From contig JBDNJK010000047.1 in assembly GCA_041687805.1 (NCBI GenBank), positions 1-29,926 on the forward strand: a stretch of 29,926 nucleotides of DNA, given 5' to 3'. Source of the stretch: SZUA-87 sp041687805 (GTDB lineage: Bacteria > Actinomycetota > Acidimicrobiia > Acidimicrobiales > Aldehydirespiratoraceae). The notes under the pieces were generated by a model. It searched no databases. It saw nothing but the letters and a program-made list of their open reading frames with translations, and was not told where the DNA came from. Both the position numbers and the translations under genes were made by a program. This document shows positions 7,957 to 15,630 of the stretch, piece by piece. Within the stretch, counting starts at the first letter, position 1; every line of letters begins with the position of its first letter.

Positions 7957-8790
7957 TCACACCTGTGTTTCGCAAAAATACGTCCACGCACCGGCGAACT
8001 TGGCCCTCTTTATCGGACGACGACTACGACCGCTCAAATCACCTTGTTTGCCCCAGACCTCAAGATGGTCGCCATAGTCGCCCGGCTTTCCGAACGGGTC
8101 GAGAAATATTCGATCCGGTGTGGAAGTGCCCCGGTGTTTGATCGCGTCGTGGAGTGTGCCCACGACCGAGCGATGAAGTCGACGGATTTCCTGACTCGAC
8201 AACACCCCGCTGTTGCGGTCGTATCGAAGCCCAGCGTGATAGAGGATCTCGTCGGCATAGATATTGCCGATCCCAACCACAAACGTGGGATCCATCAGCA
8301 AAGTCTTCAGCTTGGTTCGTCGCTGCAGAAGGTCACGACCGAATACCGTCCACGAAACAGGTTCGTCGACCGGATCGATCCCATAGTTGTCTGTCTCCGG
8401 GAGCTCCTCGGATAACGAATCCGTATCGATGATGAAGGTGTTGCTGGTGCCTTCGGGGTCAACGAGTCGAAGCTGCCCGTGCTGTGTGAACGTCATCACG
8501 ATCTCGGTGTCGGGATCGTGGGCGTCCTTGTTGGCGTGGCGTCGCAGAGATCCGGTGGATCCGAGGTCGACCACCATCGTCGACTCGGAGTCGAACGCGA
8601 TCAGGAGATAGAGCCCGACCCTGCTCACCCCGAGGATCTTCCAACCAGGCATCTGGTCTGCGAATGATTTCCGTGTCTTGTAACGGTTGAGCACCTTCAT
8701 GCTGGCCGCCTCCACCAGCTTCACCCGTTTGCCGACCAGATCCTTATCGAGATCACGCCTAACCGTTTCGATTTCAGGCAATTCGAACAT
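7957..8790 (-). CDS. Fpg/Nei-family protein with degenerate active site
   Basis: Fpg (MutM) normally excises 8-oxoguanine using the N-terminal proline. This 277-residue protein has the family fold: start FELPEIETVRR, and the helix-two-turn-helix with VVGIGNIYADEILYHAGL intact. But the key residues differ: the catalytic Pro2 is Phe, the active-site Lys near residue 57 is Leu60 (RVGLYLL instead of R-GKYL), and the zinc-finger Arg (GR-T) is Ala in AGAWTYFC. Only one of the four zinc cysteines remains. Start ATG 8790 follows GGAG at 7 nt. The gene is 2 nt from the rnc stop, so the two share a transcript. It sits in the usual fpg position, but is more likely a non-catalytic DNA-binding member or one with altered chemistry. 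No frameshift or stop is present. Confidence 0.85.
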   Translation of the reverse strand: MFELPEIETVRRDLDKDLVGKRVKLVEAASMKVLNRYKTRKSFADQMPGWKILGVSRVGLYLLIAFDSESTMVVDLGSTGSLRRHANKDAHDPDTEIVMTFTQHGQLRLVDPEGTSNTFIIDTDSLSEELPETDNYGIDPVDEPVSWTVFGRDLLQRRTKLKTLLMDPTFVVGIGNIYADEILYHAGLRYDRNSGVLSSQEIRRLHRSVVGTLHDAIKHRGTSTPDRIFLDPFGKPGDYGDHLEVWGKQGDLSGRSRRPIKRAKFAGAWTYFCETQV

Positions 8791-8792
8791 GA

Positions 8793-9485
8793 TCAATCTC
8801 CGTCTTTCGATTTGGATGCCTGCAAGGCGTCGCGCGCGGCGTCCTGCTCGGCTTCCTTCTTGGAGCTTCCTTCGCCGCTGCCGGCGATGTCTTCGTGAAG
8901 TTGAACGCCGGCATGGAACAGCTTGTTGTGCTCCGGGCCAGTCGAAGTGACCTGATAGACCGGCGGCTGATGACCGTTTCCGGCTGCCATTTCCTGCAAC
9001 TGGGTCTTGAAGTCGCCGGCACCCGGGCGCCGCGCTGCTTCGTTGATCTGATCGCCAATCTGGGCCAACACAAACCTGCTCACTGGACCGAAACCGCCAT
9101 CAAGATGGATCGCGCCGATCACCGCTTCTACTGCGTCGGCAAGAATTGATGGCTTTGAACGTCCGCCCGAAACGTCTTCGCCCCTGCCAAGACGAAGTTC
9201 TTCGCCCAGACGAAGCGATCGGCCCACGACCGACAAACTCGCCGAGCTCACCACCGAGGCGCGAGTTTTGGCCAACTGGCCCTCGGGAAGTTCGGGGAAA
9301 CGGTCGAATATGTGGTCGGTGACGATGAGGCCCAACACGGCATCGCCGAGAAACTCGAGACGCTCGTTGGACGACTCTCCCGGATGTTCGGCGCACCATG
9401 ACCTGTGTGTGAGTGCAAGGGCCAGCCGTTGGGGGTCGTCGAATTGATAACCGAGACGGCTCTCCAGAGAATCGGTGGCGACCAA
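8793..9485 (-). CDS. rnc: Ribonuclease III
   Basis: RNase III cleaves double-stranded RNA in rRNA processing and mRNA control. The 230-residue protein has the signature NERLEFLGDAVLGL, the second catalytic region ADAVEAVIGAIHLDGGF, and a C-terminal double-stranded RNA-binding domain (DFKTQLQEMAAG ... SKKEAEQDAARDAL). All acidic residues expected for metal binding are visible. The only suitable start is TTG 9485, which lacks a strong ribosome binding site; translation may depend on the acpP gene 12 nt upstream. Likely local targets include the foldable pnp leader at 2271-2340. Confidence 0.95.
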   Translation of the reverse strand: MVATDSLESRLGYQFDDPQRLALALTHRSWCAEHPGESSNERLEFLGDAVLGLIVTDHIFDRFPELPEGQLAKTRASVVSSASLSVVGRSLRLGEELRLGRGEDVSGGRSKPSILADAVEAVIGAIHLDGGFGPVSRFVLAQIGDQINEAARRPGAGDFKTQLQEMAAGNGHQPPVYQVTSTGPEHNKLFHAGVQLHEDIAGSGEGSSKKEAEQDAARDALQASKSKDGD

Positions 9486-9497
9486 CGTCGACAGGTC

Positions 9498-9788
9498 TCA
9501 GCCCAGCTTCGCGACGACGTAGTCGACGGCGTCGCGGACGGTGCGCAGATCCTCGAGATCCTCGTCATCGATCCGGAAGCCGACGGTTCGTTCACCCACG
9601 TCCTCCTCAATGGCCTCGACCAACTCGATCAATGCGAGCGAGTCGGCGTCGAGATCATCCTGGAACACGTCTCCTTCGTTGATCGAAGTCGGCTCGACCT
9701 CAAGAATGTCGGCTAGTCGCTCCTTGATCATGGAAACAACTTCGTCGCGCCCCATTGGGGACTGTGATACATGAGTTTCGGCAGGCAT
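9498..9788 (-). CDS. acpP: Acyl carrier protein
   Basis: This is the carrier of growing acyl chains in fatty acid synthesis. The 96-residue acidic protein has the phosphopantetheine attachment motif DADSLALIEL with Ser50, and the usual helices 2 and 3 (EAIEEDVG, VRDAVDYVVAKL). It carries about 12 extra N-terminal residues compared with E. coli AcpP (77 residues). ATG 9788 follows GGGAAG closely; ATG at codon 12 is an alternative start. Its position between plsX and rnc agrees with a phospholipid and fatty acid role. Confidence 0.93.
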   Translation of the reverse strand: MPAETHVSQSPMGRDEVVSMIKERLADILEVEPTSINEGDVFQDDLDADSLALIELVEAIEEDVGERTVGFRIDDEDLEDLRTVRDAVDYVVAKLG

Positions 9789-9871
9789 AGGCTTCCCGTT
9801 TCGTTGCCGTTGGAGCTGACACTACAGCCAGCGTCAACTTGTGCGCTTGTGAATTGGGTGGAGGATGAGAT

Positions 9872-10861
9872 CTATCGCCCGGCGGCGGCCACTGTGAGGT
9901 GATCAACCATCGAGGCATTCACCATTTCTGCAGCAACCTTGATGGCGTTGACCACCGCAGTCGACGAACTCGAACCATGGGAGATTACGCAAACGCCTTT
10001 CACACCGAGCAACATCGCCCCGCCGGTGGAATCAGGATGAAGTTCACTCACCATCAAGTCGAGTGGTGCGCTCAGCACCGCGCCCGCCGCCCTGGTCTCA
10101 TCATTTGTGTCGATGGCAACAAGCAATCGACCAATCAACGATCTCATCGCCCCTTCGAGCGTTTTCAGAGTGACGTTGCCGGTGAACCCGTCGGTGACGA
10201 TGACGTCGACATCGGGGGTCATTACATCGCGGCCCTCTACGTTTCCGATCCACTCGGCTCCTGCCGCTGCGGCCCACTCGGGCTGAGACAACAACTTGAA
10301 ACAATCCTTGACAAACGGACTGCCTTTCCCGGCCTCCTCGCCAATGGAAAGCAATCCCACTCGCGGATTTTCGATTCCGAAACGGTCGCGTGCGTAGACC
10401 GAGCCCATGCGGGCGAACTCGACCAGCCACTCCGGCCGACACTCGGCATTGGCGCCGGCATCGAGAAGGGTGGTCGGGGTATGGCCCGGCACAGGTACGG
10501 GGGTGGCAATCGCCGGACGGCTGATGCCCTTGATCCGACCCATCCGCAAGAGCGCAGAAGCCATCGTGGCGCCAGTGTTTCCAGCCGACACCATCGCCGA
10601 CGCCCGCCCATCACGCACCGCCTCAGCAGCACGAACCAGTGACGAGTCCTTCATACGCCGCACGCTCACGCCCGGCTCGGCGTCCATGGCGATCACTTCG
10701 CTGGCCGCGATCACTTCAATGCCGCCGGTGTCGTGAAGATCTTCAGGCCGACCTACCAGAACAACTGGTATGCCCAGCTCATCTACGGCTCGGCGCGCCC
10801 CGGCGACGATCTCTTCGGGTGCGCGATCACCGCCCATCGCGTCAACCGCAACGGGAAGCAT
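9872..10861 (-). CDS. plsX: Phosphate acyltransferase PlsX
   Basis: PlsX makes acyl-phosphate from acyl-ACP and phosphate, the first step of the PlsX/PlsY route to phosphatidic acid. The 329-residue protein begins PVAVDAMGGDRAPEEIV and contains MVSAGNTGATMASAL, LLDAGANAE, LLSIGEEAGKG and VTDGFTGNVTLK, all family hallmarks. The open frame extends 20 codons further upstream through rpmF, but ATG 10861, 4 nt after the rpmF stop, gives the standard N-terminus. rpmF-plsX adjacency is common in bacteria. Confidence 0.96.
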   Translation of the reverse strand: MLPVAVDAMGGDRAPEEIVAGARRAVDELGIPVVLVGRPEDLHDTGGIEVIAASEVIAMDAEPGVSVRRMKDSSLVRAAEAVRDGRASAMVSAGNTGATMASALLRMGRIKGISRPAIATPVPVPGHTPTTLLDAGANAECRPEWLVEFARMGSVYARDRFGIENPRVGLLSIGEEAGKGSPFVKDCFKLLSQPEWAAAAGAEWIGNVEGRDVMTPDVDVIVTDGFTGNVTLKTLEGAMRSLIGRLLVAIDTNDETRAAGAVLSAPLDLMVSELHPDSTGGAMLLGVKGVCVISHGSSSSTAVVNAIKVAAEMVNASMVDHLTVAAAGR

Positions 10862-10865
10862 CGAT

Positions 10866-11045
10866 TCAGTCGACCTCGATGGCCTGGCGGCCGCCGTACC
10901 AGCCGCAGCTGCCACATGCACGGTGCGGACGCTTGGTGGCGCCGCAATGCGGACATGCGCTACGAGCCGAGGCTCCTACTGTCCACGCGGAAGCCTTACG
11001 GCTCCTGCTCTTGGACTTCGACATTTTCTTCTTCGGGACTGCCAT
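10866..11045 (-). CDS. rpmF: 50S ribosomal protein L32
   Basis: This 59-residue basic protein starts MAVPKKKMSKSKSRSRKA, the classic L32 N-terminus, followed by a zinc ribbon CPHCG ... CGSCGWYGG with two CxxC pairs, and ends GRQAIEVD. Start ATG 11045; the stop lies 4 nt before plsX. All four cysteines are present, so it is the zinc-binding form. Confidence 0.96.
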   Translation of the reverse strand: MAVPKKKMSKSKSRSRKASAWTVGASARSACPHCGATKRPHRACGSCGWYGGRQAIEVD

Positions 11046-11138
11046 AGCGCGTTCCTGGTATCAGATCGGGCGAACACGGAATGCTATCGACCGAAGGGCG
11101 CGACAGCACCCCCAATGCCAGCGACAGACGGCACGTGG

Positions 11139-11642
11139 TCAATCGCCGTCGAAAGTGAGATCGTCGAGCGCCGCCCAGCGCTGATCGGCGCGTGGACCGT
11201 CGTCGTCGGCCACGCCGGTCGGGAACCTATCGGGCTCGGGCCCGCGACATGATTCCTCACAGAGCGGAGCGAGCGGAATCGCCAGCATGATCGCCTCACG
11301 AACAGGCGGCGCCAAATCAATTCGCTCGTCGGCAATCGGCCATGTTTCGCCCTCTACCGGCACGATTTCGAAAATTTCGGAAATTGCCACCTCGATCGAT
11401 CCCCCAACGCGATCGAGGCAACGACGACACGGCCCCTCCCAAGCGGCACGGACAGTGCCGGTTACCGACATGCCACGGGTGATCGCCTCCACAACGAGAT
11501 CGACATCAACCAAGGAATCAACAACGGTGACATCACCAACTTCGGAGGAGCCGATCCCAACACGCTCCACGACGTCGCGACGTCTTGTGGCATGACGTTG
11601 AATCGCGACAACATCAACTATCAACTGGCCGTCCGAACTCAA
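11139..11642 (-). CDS. DUF177/YceD-family protein
   Basis: YceD/DUF177 proteins are encoded next to rpmF in many bacteria and are linked to 23S rRNA or ribosome assembly. This 167-residue product has the paired cysteine motifs PCRRCL (middle) and LAPLCEESCRG (C-terminal third), and an acidic tail. The start is TTG 11642: it overlaps the TGA of the upstream DivIVA-like gene as TTGA, with AGGA 6 nt before it, which indicates translational coupling. No ATG or GTG gives a better N-terminus. The order DivIVA-like / DUF177 / rnc matches Rv2927c-Rv2926c-Rv2925c of M. tuberculosis. Confidence 0.88.
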   Translation of the reverse strand: MSSDGQLIVDVVAIQRHATRRRDVVERVGIGSSEVGDVTVVDSLVDVDLVVEAITRGMSVTGTVRAAWEGPCRRCLDRVGGSIEVAISEIFEIVPVEGETWPIADERIDLAPPVREAIMLAIPLAPLCEESCRGPEPDRFPTGVADDDGPRADQRWAALDDLTFDGD

Positions 11643-12214
11643 TCGTGGTCCTGGTCGAACAGGCCATCGGCCGGGTCGGGTTCAATCGGTGCGTGTGAGG
11701 GACCGGAATCAGGTTGACGAGACCCCTGGAGGCGCTCACGACCAGACTCGACGGTGCGAAGAGTTCTCTGGAGAATGACCTCGAATCCGCCAAGTTTTTG
11801 ATCACACCAATCCTCGGTCTCGAGACGAAGCTGGCTCGCCTTGGCCTCCGCGTCGGCCACCACTCTTCGGGCGCGTTCGTTGGCCGACTTCACGACCTCG
11901 GTGCGTTGCACCAATTGCTCGGCGCGCGCCCTGGACATGGCGATGATCTCGTCACCTTCACGCTGGACACGAGCCAAGAAATCGTCGCGTTCTTTGAGAA
12001 GCCACCTCGCGCTACGCAGCTCATCCGGCAGGCCATCAGCCGCCCTTTGCAACAACACCAACAAATCGTCCTTGTTGATCATTGACGAAGCCGATAGCGG
12101 AACGGGACGCGCGTCGGAGACGACCTTGATCGCTTGACGAAGTACTACCTCGGCTTCGGGCGACTGGTATTGAGGAGGCGGCACAGGCTCGCCGGGAGAA
12201 CCAATCTCGCTCAC
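11639..12214 (-). CDS. DivIVA-like coiled-coil protein in the SepIVA position
   Basis: The 191-residue protein has a proline-rich N-terminus, then a long charged helical region (about residues 55-165) with heptad character (KERDDFLARVQREGDEII, ANERARRVVADAEAKASQ), and an acidic tail. No enzyme motif is seen. DivIVA-type and AtpF-like coiled coils look alike, so the name rests largely on position: between coaD and DUF177/rnc, where mycobacteria have the septation factor SepIVA (Rv2927c). GTG 12214 overlaps the coaD stop as GTGA, with GGAG 8 nt upstream. A role in division or cell-wall organisation is inferred. Confidence 0.75.
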   Translation of the reverse strand: MSEIGSPGEPVPPPQYQSPEAEVVLRQAIKVVSDARPVPLSASSMINKDDLLVLLQRAADGLPDELRSARWLLKERDDFLARVQREGDEIIAMSRARAEQLVQRTEVVKSANERARRVVADAEAKASQLRLETEDWCDQKLGGFEVILQRTLRTVESGRERLQGSRQPDSGPSHAPIEPDPADGLFDQDHD

Positions 12215-12687
12215 CCGTACATCTCCTTCATACGGCGGGCGACAGGGGCCGGCACCATTCCCGTGATATCGCCACCAAATCTGGCGAAGTCGCGAATGAA
12301 CTTGGAAGCCAGAAACGAACTTCTCGACGCCGAAGGGATGAAGACGGTATGGATCCCAGACACCGAGTTGTTCATCTGAGCCATCTGCAGCTCATTCTCG
12401 AAATCCGAGACCGCCCGCAATCCCTTGATGATGAAATCAGCTTCCACTTGACGTGCCAGATCAACCACCAAGGTCGAACAGATCGTGATCGACACGTTTG
12501 GTAGGTGGTTCGTGGACTCGATGAGCATTTGCTCACGGGCGTCGAGATCGAAGATGCCATCACCCTTCTGGGTGTTGCGCATCGCAGCGACAACTACCTC
12601 ATCGAATAGCGTTGCCGCCGTTTCGATGATCTCAACATGTCCGTTGTGAACTGGATCGAACGATCCGGGATACAGAACGCGAGCCAT
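12211..12687 (-). CDS. coaD: Pantetheine-phosphate adenylyltransferase
   Basis: CoaD joins 4'-phosphopantetheine and ATP to form dephospho-CoA, the penultimate step of CoA synthesis. The 158-residue length is standard. Motifs are YPGSFDPVHNGHVEII (nucleotide-binding HxGH), KGLRAVSDFENELQMAQMN, and SSFLASKFIRDFARFGGD. ATG 12687 follows a GGGGGG-containing ribosome binding site 4 nt after the rsmD stop. rsmD-coaD pairing is widespread. Confidence 0.97.
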   Translation of the reverse strand: MARVLYPGSFDPVHNGHVEIIETAATLFDEVVVAAMRNTQKGDGIFDLDAREQMLIESTNHLPNVSITICSTLVVDLARQVEADFIIKGLRAVSDFENELQMAQMNNSVSGIHTVFIPSASRSSFLASKFIRDFARFGGDITGMVPAPVARRMKEMYG

Positions 12688-12691
12688 TTTG

Positions 12692-13222
12692 TCACCCCCC
12701 GGGTTGTGCGGTAGCGGTTGCGAGCGTCACCACGGTAGCGCTGTAGCGACGGGCACGGTGAACCAGCCAATGATCCGGTACCTCGATCTCACGATCAGAC
12801 TCGATCACAACCACGGATTCACCAACCCGAGCCAGAAGTTGGTCCCACTCTTCGAAGCCGTATGGAGGATCGAGCAGCAACAGATCGTAGGCGACGGCAC
12901 GGTCGAGATAGCTCGGACCGTCGGCGTTGACCACCGTCGACAGATCAACGAAATCCAATGATTCGAGATTGCGGTCGATCACTTGGCGGACCCTGCGATC
13001 CGACTCCACGAAGACCGCCGACGCGGCCCCCCGAGACAGGGCCTCGATACCAAGGGCACCAGAGCCGGCGAATAGATCGACCACGCGTGCCCCTTCGATC
13101 GCGTCGAGAGAATAGAGCGAGTTGAACACGGCCTCACGGACACGATCAGTGGTCGGTCTGGTGGTGGACCCGTCGGGCACCTCCAACTTACGGCCGCCGG
13201 CGCTGCCCGACACCACCCTCAC
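12692..13222 (-). CDS. rsmD: 16S rRNA (guanine966-N2)-methyltransferase RsmD
   Basis: RsmD methylates G966 of 16S rRNA using SAM. The 176-residue protein begins RVVSGSAGGRKLEVP, then TRPTTDRVREAVFNSL, the SAM-binding DLFAGSGALGIEALSRG (residues 49-65) and the catalytic LLLDPPYG (about 115-122). The reading frame remains open far upstream, but GTG 13222 is preferred: AGGA lies 7 nt before it and the protein then begins exactly like the family. It opens the run rsmD-coaD-DivIVA-like-DUF177. It is transcribed divergently from the zinc-ribbon gene at 13298. Confidence 0.95.
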   Translation of the reverse strand: MRVVSGSAGGRKLEVPDGSTTRPTTDRVREAVFNSLYSLDAIEGARVVDLFAGSGALGIEALSRGAASAVFVESDRRVRQVIDRNLESLDFVDLSTVVNADGPSYLDRAVAYDLLLLDPPYGFEEWDQLLARVGESVVVIESDREIEVPDHWLVHRARRYSATVVTLATATAQPGG

Positions 13223-13285
13223 TTCGAGATCCTGGCTGTGGTCATCGCGACAATAGTCATCGGTACAGTCTGGCCCGCTACGGGG

Positions 13286-13291
13286 TACGGT
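13286..13291 (+). promoter_or_regulatory. Candidate -10 box for a leaderless zinc-ribbon mRNA
   Basis: TACGGT (TANNNT) lies 6 nt before GTG 13298 and there is no ribosome binding site between, the layout of actinobacterial leaderless transcripts. Confidence 0.5.
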
Positions 13292-13297
13292 CCTCTC

Positions 13298-13477
13298 GTG
13301 AGCGTGGCAAAAATGATTGTGTGTGTCGACTGCGGCGGGGACTGCCACCTCATCAGCTACGAGCCAGATGAGGGTTTCGCCCCCGGCGACATCGTGGCCT
13401 ACCGATGCAGCGACTGCCTCGACCGCTGGGACCTCGAGATAGTCGCAGACGACCTCGACGAGAGCCACTCCGGCTGA
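13298..13477 (+). CDS. Small zinc-ribbon protein, function unknown
   Basis: The 59-residue protein has two CxxC pairs, C9-x2-C12 (VCVDCGGDC) and C37-x2-C40 (YRCSDCLDRWD), separated by about 25 acidic residues. This is a minimal zinc-ribbon or rubredoxin-like knuckle. GTG 13298 has a -10-like TACGGT 6 nt upstream and is chosen over ATG 13313, which would remove five residues but keep all cysteines. It is the only plus-strand gene between rsmD and recG, and its stop lies 8 nt from the convergent recG stop. I do not recognise a named family. Confidence 0.7.
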   Translation: MSVAKMIVCVDCGGDCHLISYEPDEGFAPGDIVAYRCSDCLDRWDLEIVADDLDESHSG

Positions 13478-13485
13478 CCGAGCGA

Positions 13486-15624
13486 TCAGCTCTTCATCAA
13501 GAATTCGGCATCGTCGTCGGCCAAGAGGAACTCCACCTCGTCGCGTAGTGTCGTATGACGATCCAACTGCGGGTCGGAGTCGATGATCTCGAAGGCGACA
13601 GATCGAGCGATCTCGACCCATGCCTTGTCACGCCGCAACGACGCTAGCAACAGATCGTTACGGCCCTTCTGGCGTTGCCCCATGATCGTGCCCTCGCCTC
13701 GAAGTTCGAGATCGACTTCAGCAAGATGAAATCCGTCCGTGCTGGCCACGAGAGCCTCAAGCCGTGCTGTTCCGTCGGCGGTGGCGGGATCGCCCATCAG
13801 GTAGCACCGGGACGCATGAACGCCGCGACCGACCCTCCCACGAAGTTGATGAAGCTGGGCGATACCGAATCGGCCGGCATCAAGCACTGCCATGACCGTT
13901 GCGTTCGCAACATCGACACCAACTTCGATCACGGTGGTTGCAACCAACACGTCAATATCACCATCACGGAAGGCCGACATTGTCGCTTCCTTGTCGGCGG
14001 GCGCTACCCGCCCATGCAGAAGACCGACACGCAGCCCGGACAGCTCGTCATCTCGCAATTTGGCGAACGTCTCCTCAGCCGACCTGACATCGAGCGATTC
14101 GGACTCCTCGATCAACGGACACACGACGTAGGCCTGTCGCCCTTCGGCAACAGATTCGCGAATGGCCGCCCAAACGGCCACCTCTTCGAGATCGGTACGG
14201 GCCCAAATGGTGGAGATCGGAGTTCGCCCCGGAGGAAGCTCGTCGAGCACCGACACATCGAGATCGCCGTAGACGGTCATGGCTGCGGTTCGGGGTATGG
14301 GAGTTGCTGTCATCACCAGAACGTCGGGTGCCGCGCCAGCATCACCCTTGGCTCGCAGCGCCGCCCTTTGCTCCACGCCGAATCGATGTTGCTCATCGAT
14401 CACCACAACACCCAGTGAGTGATATTCGACCTTCTCCTGGATGAGTGCATGAGTGCCTATGACCAGGTCGACCTTGCCCATGGCCAACTCCGCAAGTATC
14501 CGTCGGCGTTCGGCCGCCCCGGCACGACCGACAAGCAAGTCCACCCGCAACGGACGATTGCCCATGAGCGTCGACGAGTCTGACACCATGAGCCCATCGA
14601 GCATTTTTGACACGCTCATATAGTGCTGCTCCGCGAGAACTTCGGTGGGAGCCATGAGCGCACCCTGCATTCCACTCTGGACCGCCGAGAGCAACGCGGT
14701 GAGCGCTACGACTGTCTTGCCGGACCCGACATCGCCTTGCAAAAGCCGGTGCATGGGCCGAGCAAGGACCAAGTCGGCGTTGATCTCTGCGATTGTGCGT
14801 CGTTGTGCCTCGGTGAGGTCGAACGGAAGCCTTCGATGGAATTCTTCGATCAGTTCGCCGTCTACAACGTGGACAACTCCGAGTGTCTCGAGTTCGATAC
14901 GACGCTTGCGGCGAACCAACTCGAGCTGGACGCGTAGCAGTTCGTCGAACACGAGCCGGCGCCTCGCCTCGGCCATCTCGGCCATCGAACCGGGATGATG
15001 TATCCCGTTGAACGCCGCCTCCCGATCGATGAAATCGAACCGATCGAGAACTTTTTCGGGCACCGGGTCGGCTAGGCCACGTGCACGGCAGCGAGCAAGA
15101 GCCTCGTCGACGAGCGACACCAGATCCCACGTGTGAAGCCCGGCCTTCTCGGACTGCGGGTAAACGGGAACTATTCGACCCGTTCGGTCACCGACCAGAT
15201 CCACGACCGGGTTGGATATCTGACGGCGACCTCGGTAGAGATCAACCTTGCCGTAGACGATCGCCTTGGTGCCCTCACTCAGCTGTTTTTCACGCCACGG
15301 TTGATTGAAAAACGTGAGGGACAGTCGCCCGGTGCCATCGCCGAACTCCACGGTGGTCAAGCTCCTACGGTTTTTCGTTCGCCTCGTCGAGACGCTACGA
15401 ACTTCGCCGAGAACGGTGGCTTCCTCGCCGGTCGCCAGCTCCTCGATCCGAGCTTGGCGAGTGCGATCGAGGTAACGCCGTGGATAATGCTGAAGCAGGT
15501 CGAGGACCGTCACTATTTCCTGTGACTGAAGTGCTTTGGACTTCTTTTCTCCAACCCCGCGAAGTCGAGCAACCGGAATGTCGCCAAGATCGCCGAGCGT
15601 CAGGGCTGGATCCCCAGCGGCCAC
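13486..15624 (-). CDS. recG: ATP-dependent DNA helicase RecG
   Basis: RecG remodels stalled replication forks and branch-migrates Holliday junctions. The 712-residue product has the N-terminal wedge (LLQHYPRRYLDRTR, OB-fold VLGEVRSV), Walker A LLQGDVGSGKTVVAL (Lys near 303), the DEQH box VVVIDEQHRFGVEQRAAL (410-413), VMTATPIPRT, and the C-terminal helicase motif with ATTVIEVGVDV and QLRGRVGRG. GTG 15624 is used; it starts 6 nt after the upstream DAK2 stop with a weak AAGG. It forms an operon with the DAK2 gene, as for Rv2973c-Rv2974c. Confidence 0.97.
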   Translation of the reverse strand: MAAGDPALTLGDLGDIPVARLRGVGEKKSKALQSQEIVTVLDLLQHYPRRYLDRTRQARIEELATGEEATVLGEVRSVSTRRTKNRRSLTTVEFGDGTGRLSLTFFNQPWREKQLSEGTKAIVYGKVDLYRGRRQISNPVVDLVGDRTGRIVPVYPQSEKAGLHTWDLVSLVDEALARCRARGLADPVPEKVLDRFDFIDREAAFNGIHHPGSMAEMAEARRRLVFDELLRVQLELVRRKRRIELETLGVVHVVDGELIEEFHRRLPFDLTEAQRRTIAEINADLVLARPMHRLLQGDVGSGKTVVALTALLSAVQSGMQGALMAPTEVLAEQHYMSVSKMLDGLMVSDSSTLMGNRPLRVDLLVGRAGAAERRRILAELAMGKVDLVIGTHALIQEKVEYHSLGVVVIDEQHRFGVEQRAALRAKGDAGAAPDVLVMTATPIPRTAAMTVYGDLDVSVLDELPPGRTPISTIWARTDLEEVAVWAAIRESVAEGRQAYVVCPLIEESESLDVRSAEETFAKLRDDELSGLRVGLLHGRVAPADKEATMSAFRDGDIDVLVATTVIEVGVDVANATVMAVLDAGRFGIAQLHQLRGRVGRGVHASRCYLMGDPATADGTARLEALVASTDGFHLAEVDLELRGEGTIMGQRQKGRNDLLLASLRRDKAWVEIARSVAFEIIDSDPQLDRHTTLRDEVEFLLADDDAEFLMKS

Positions 15625-15630
15625 AGCGCC

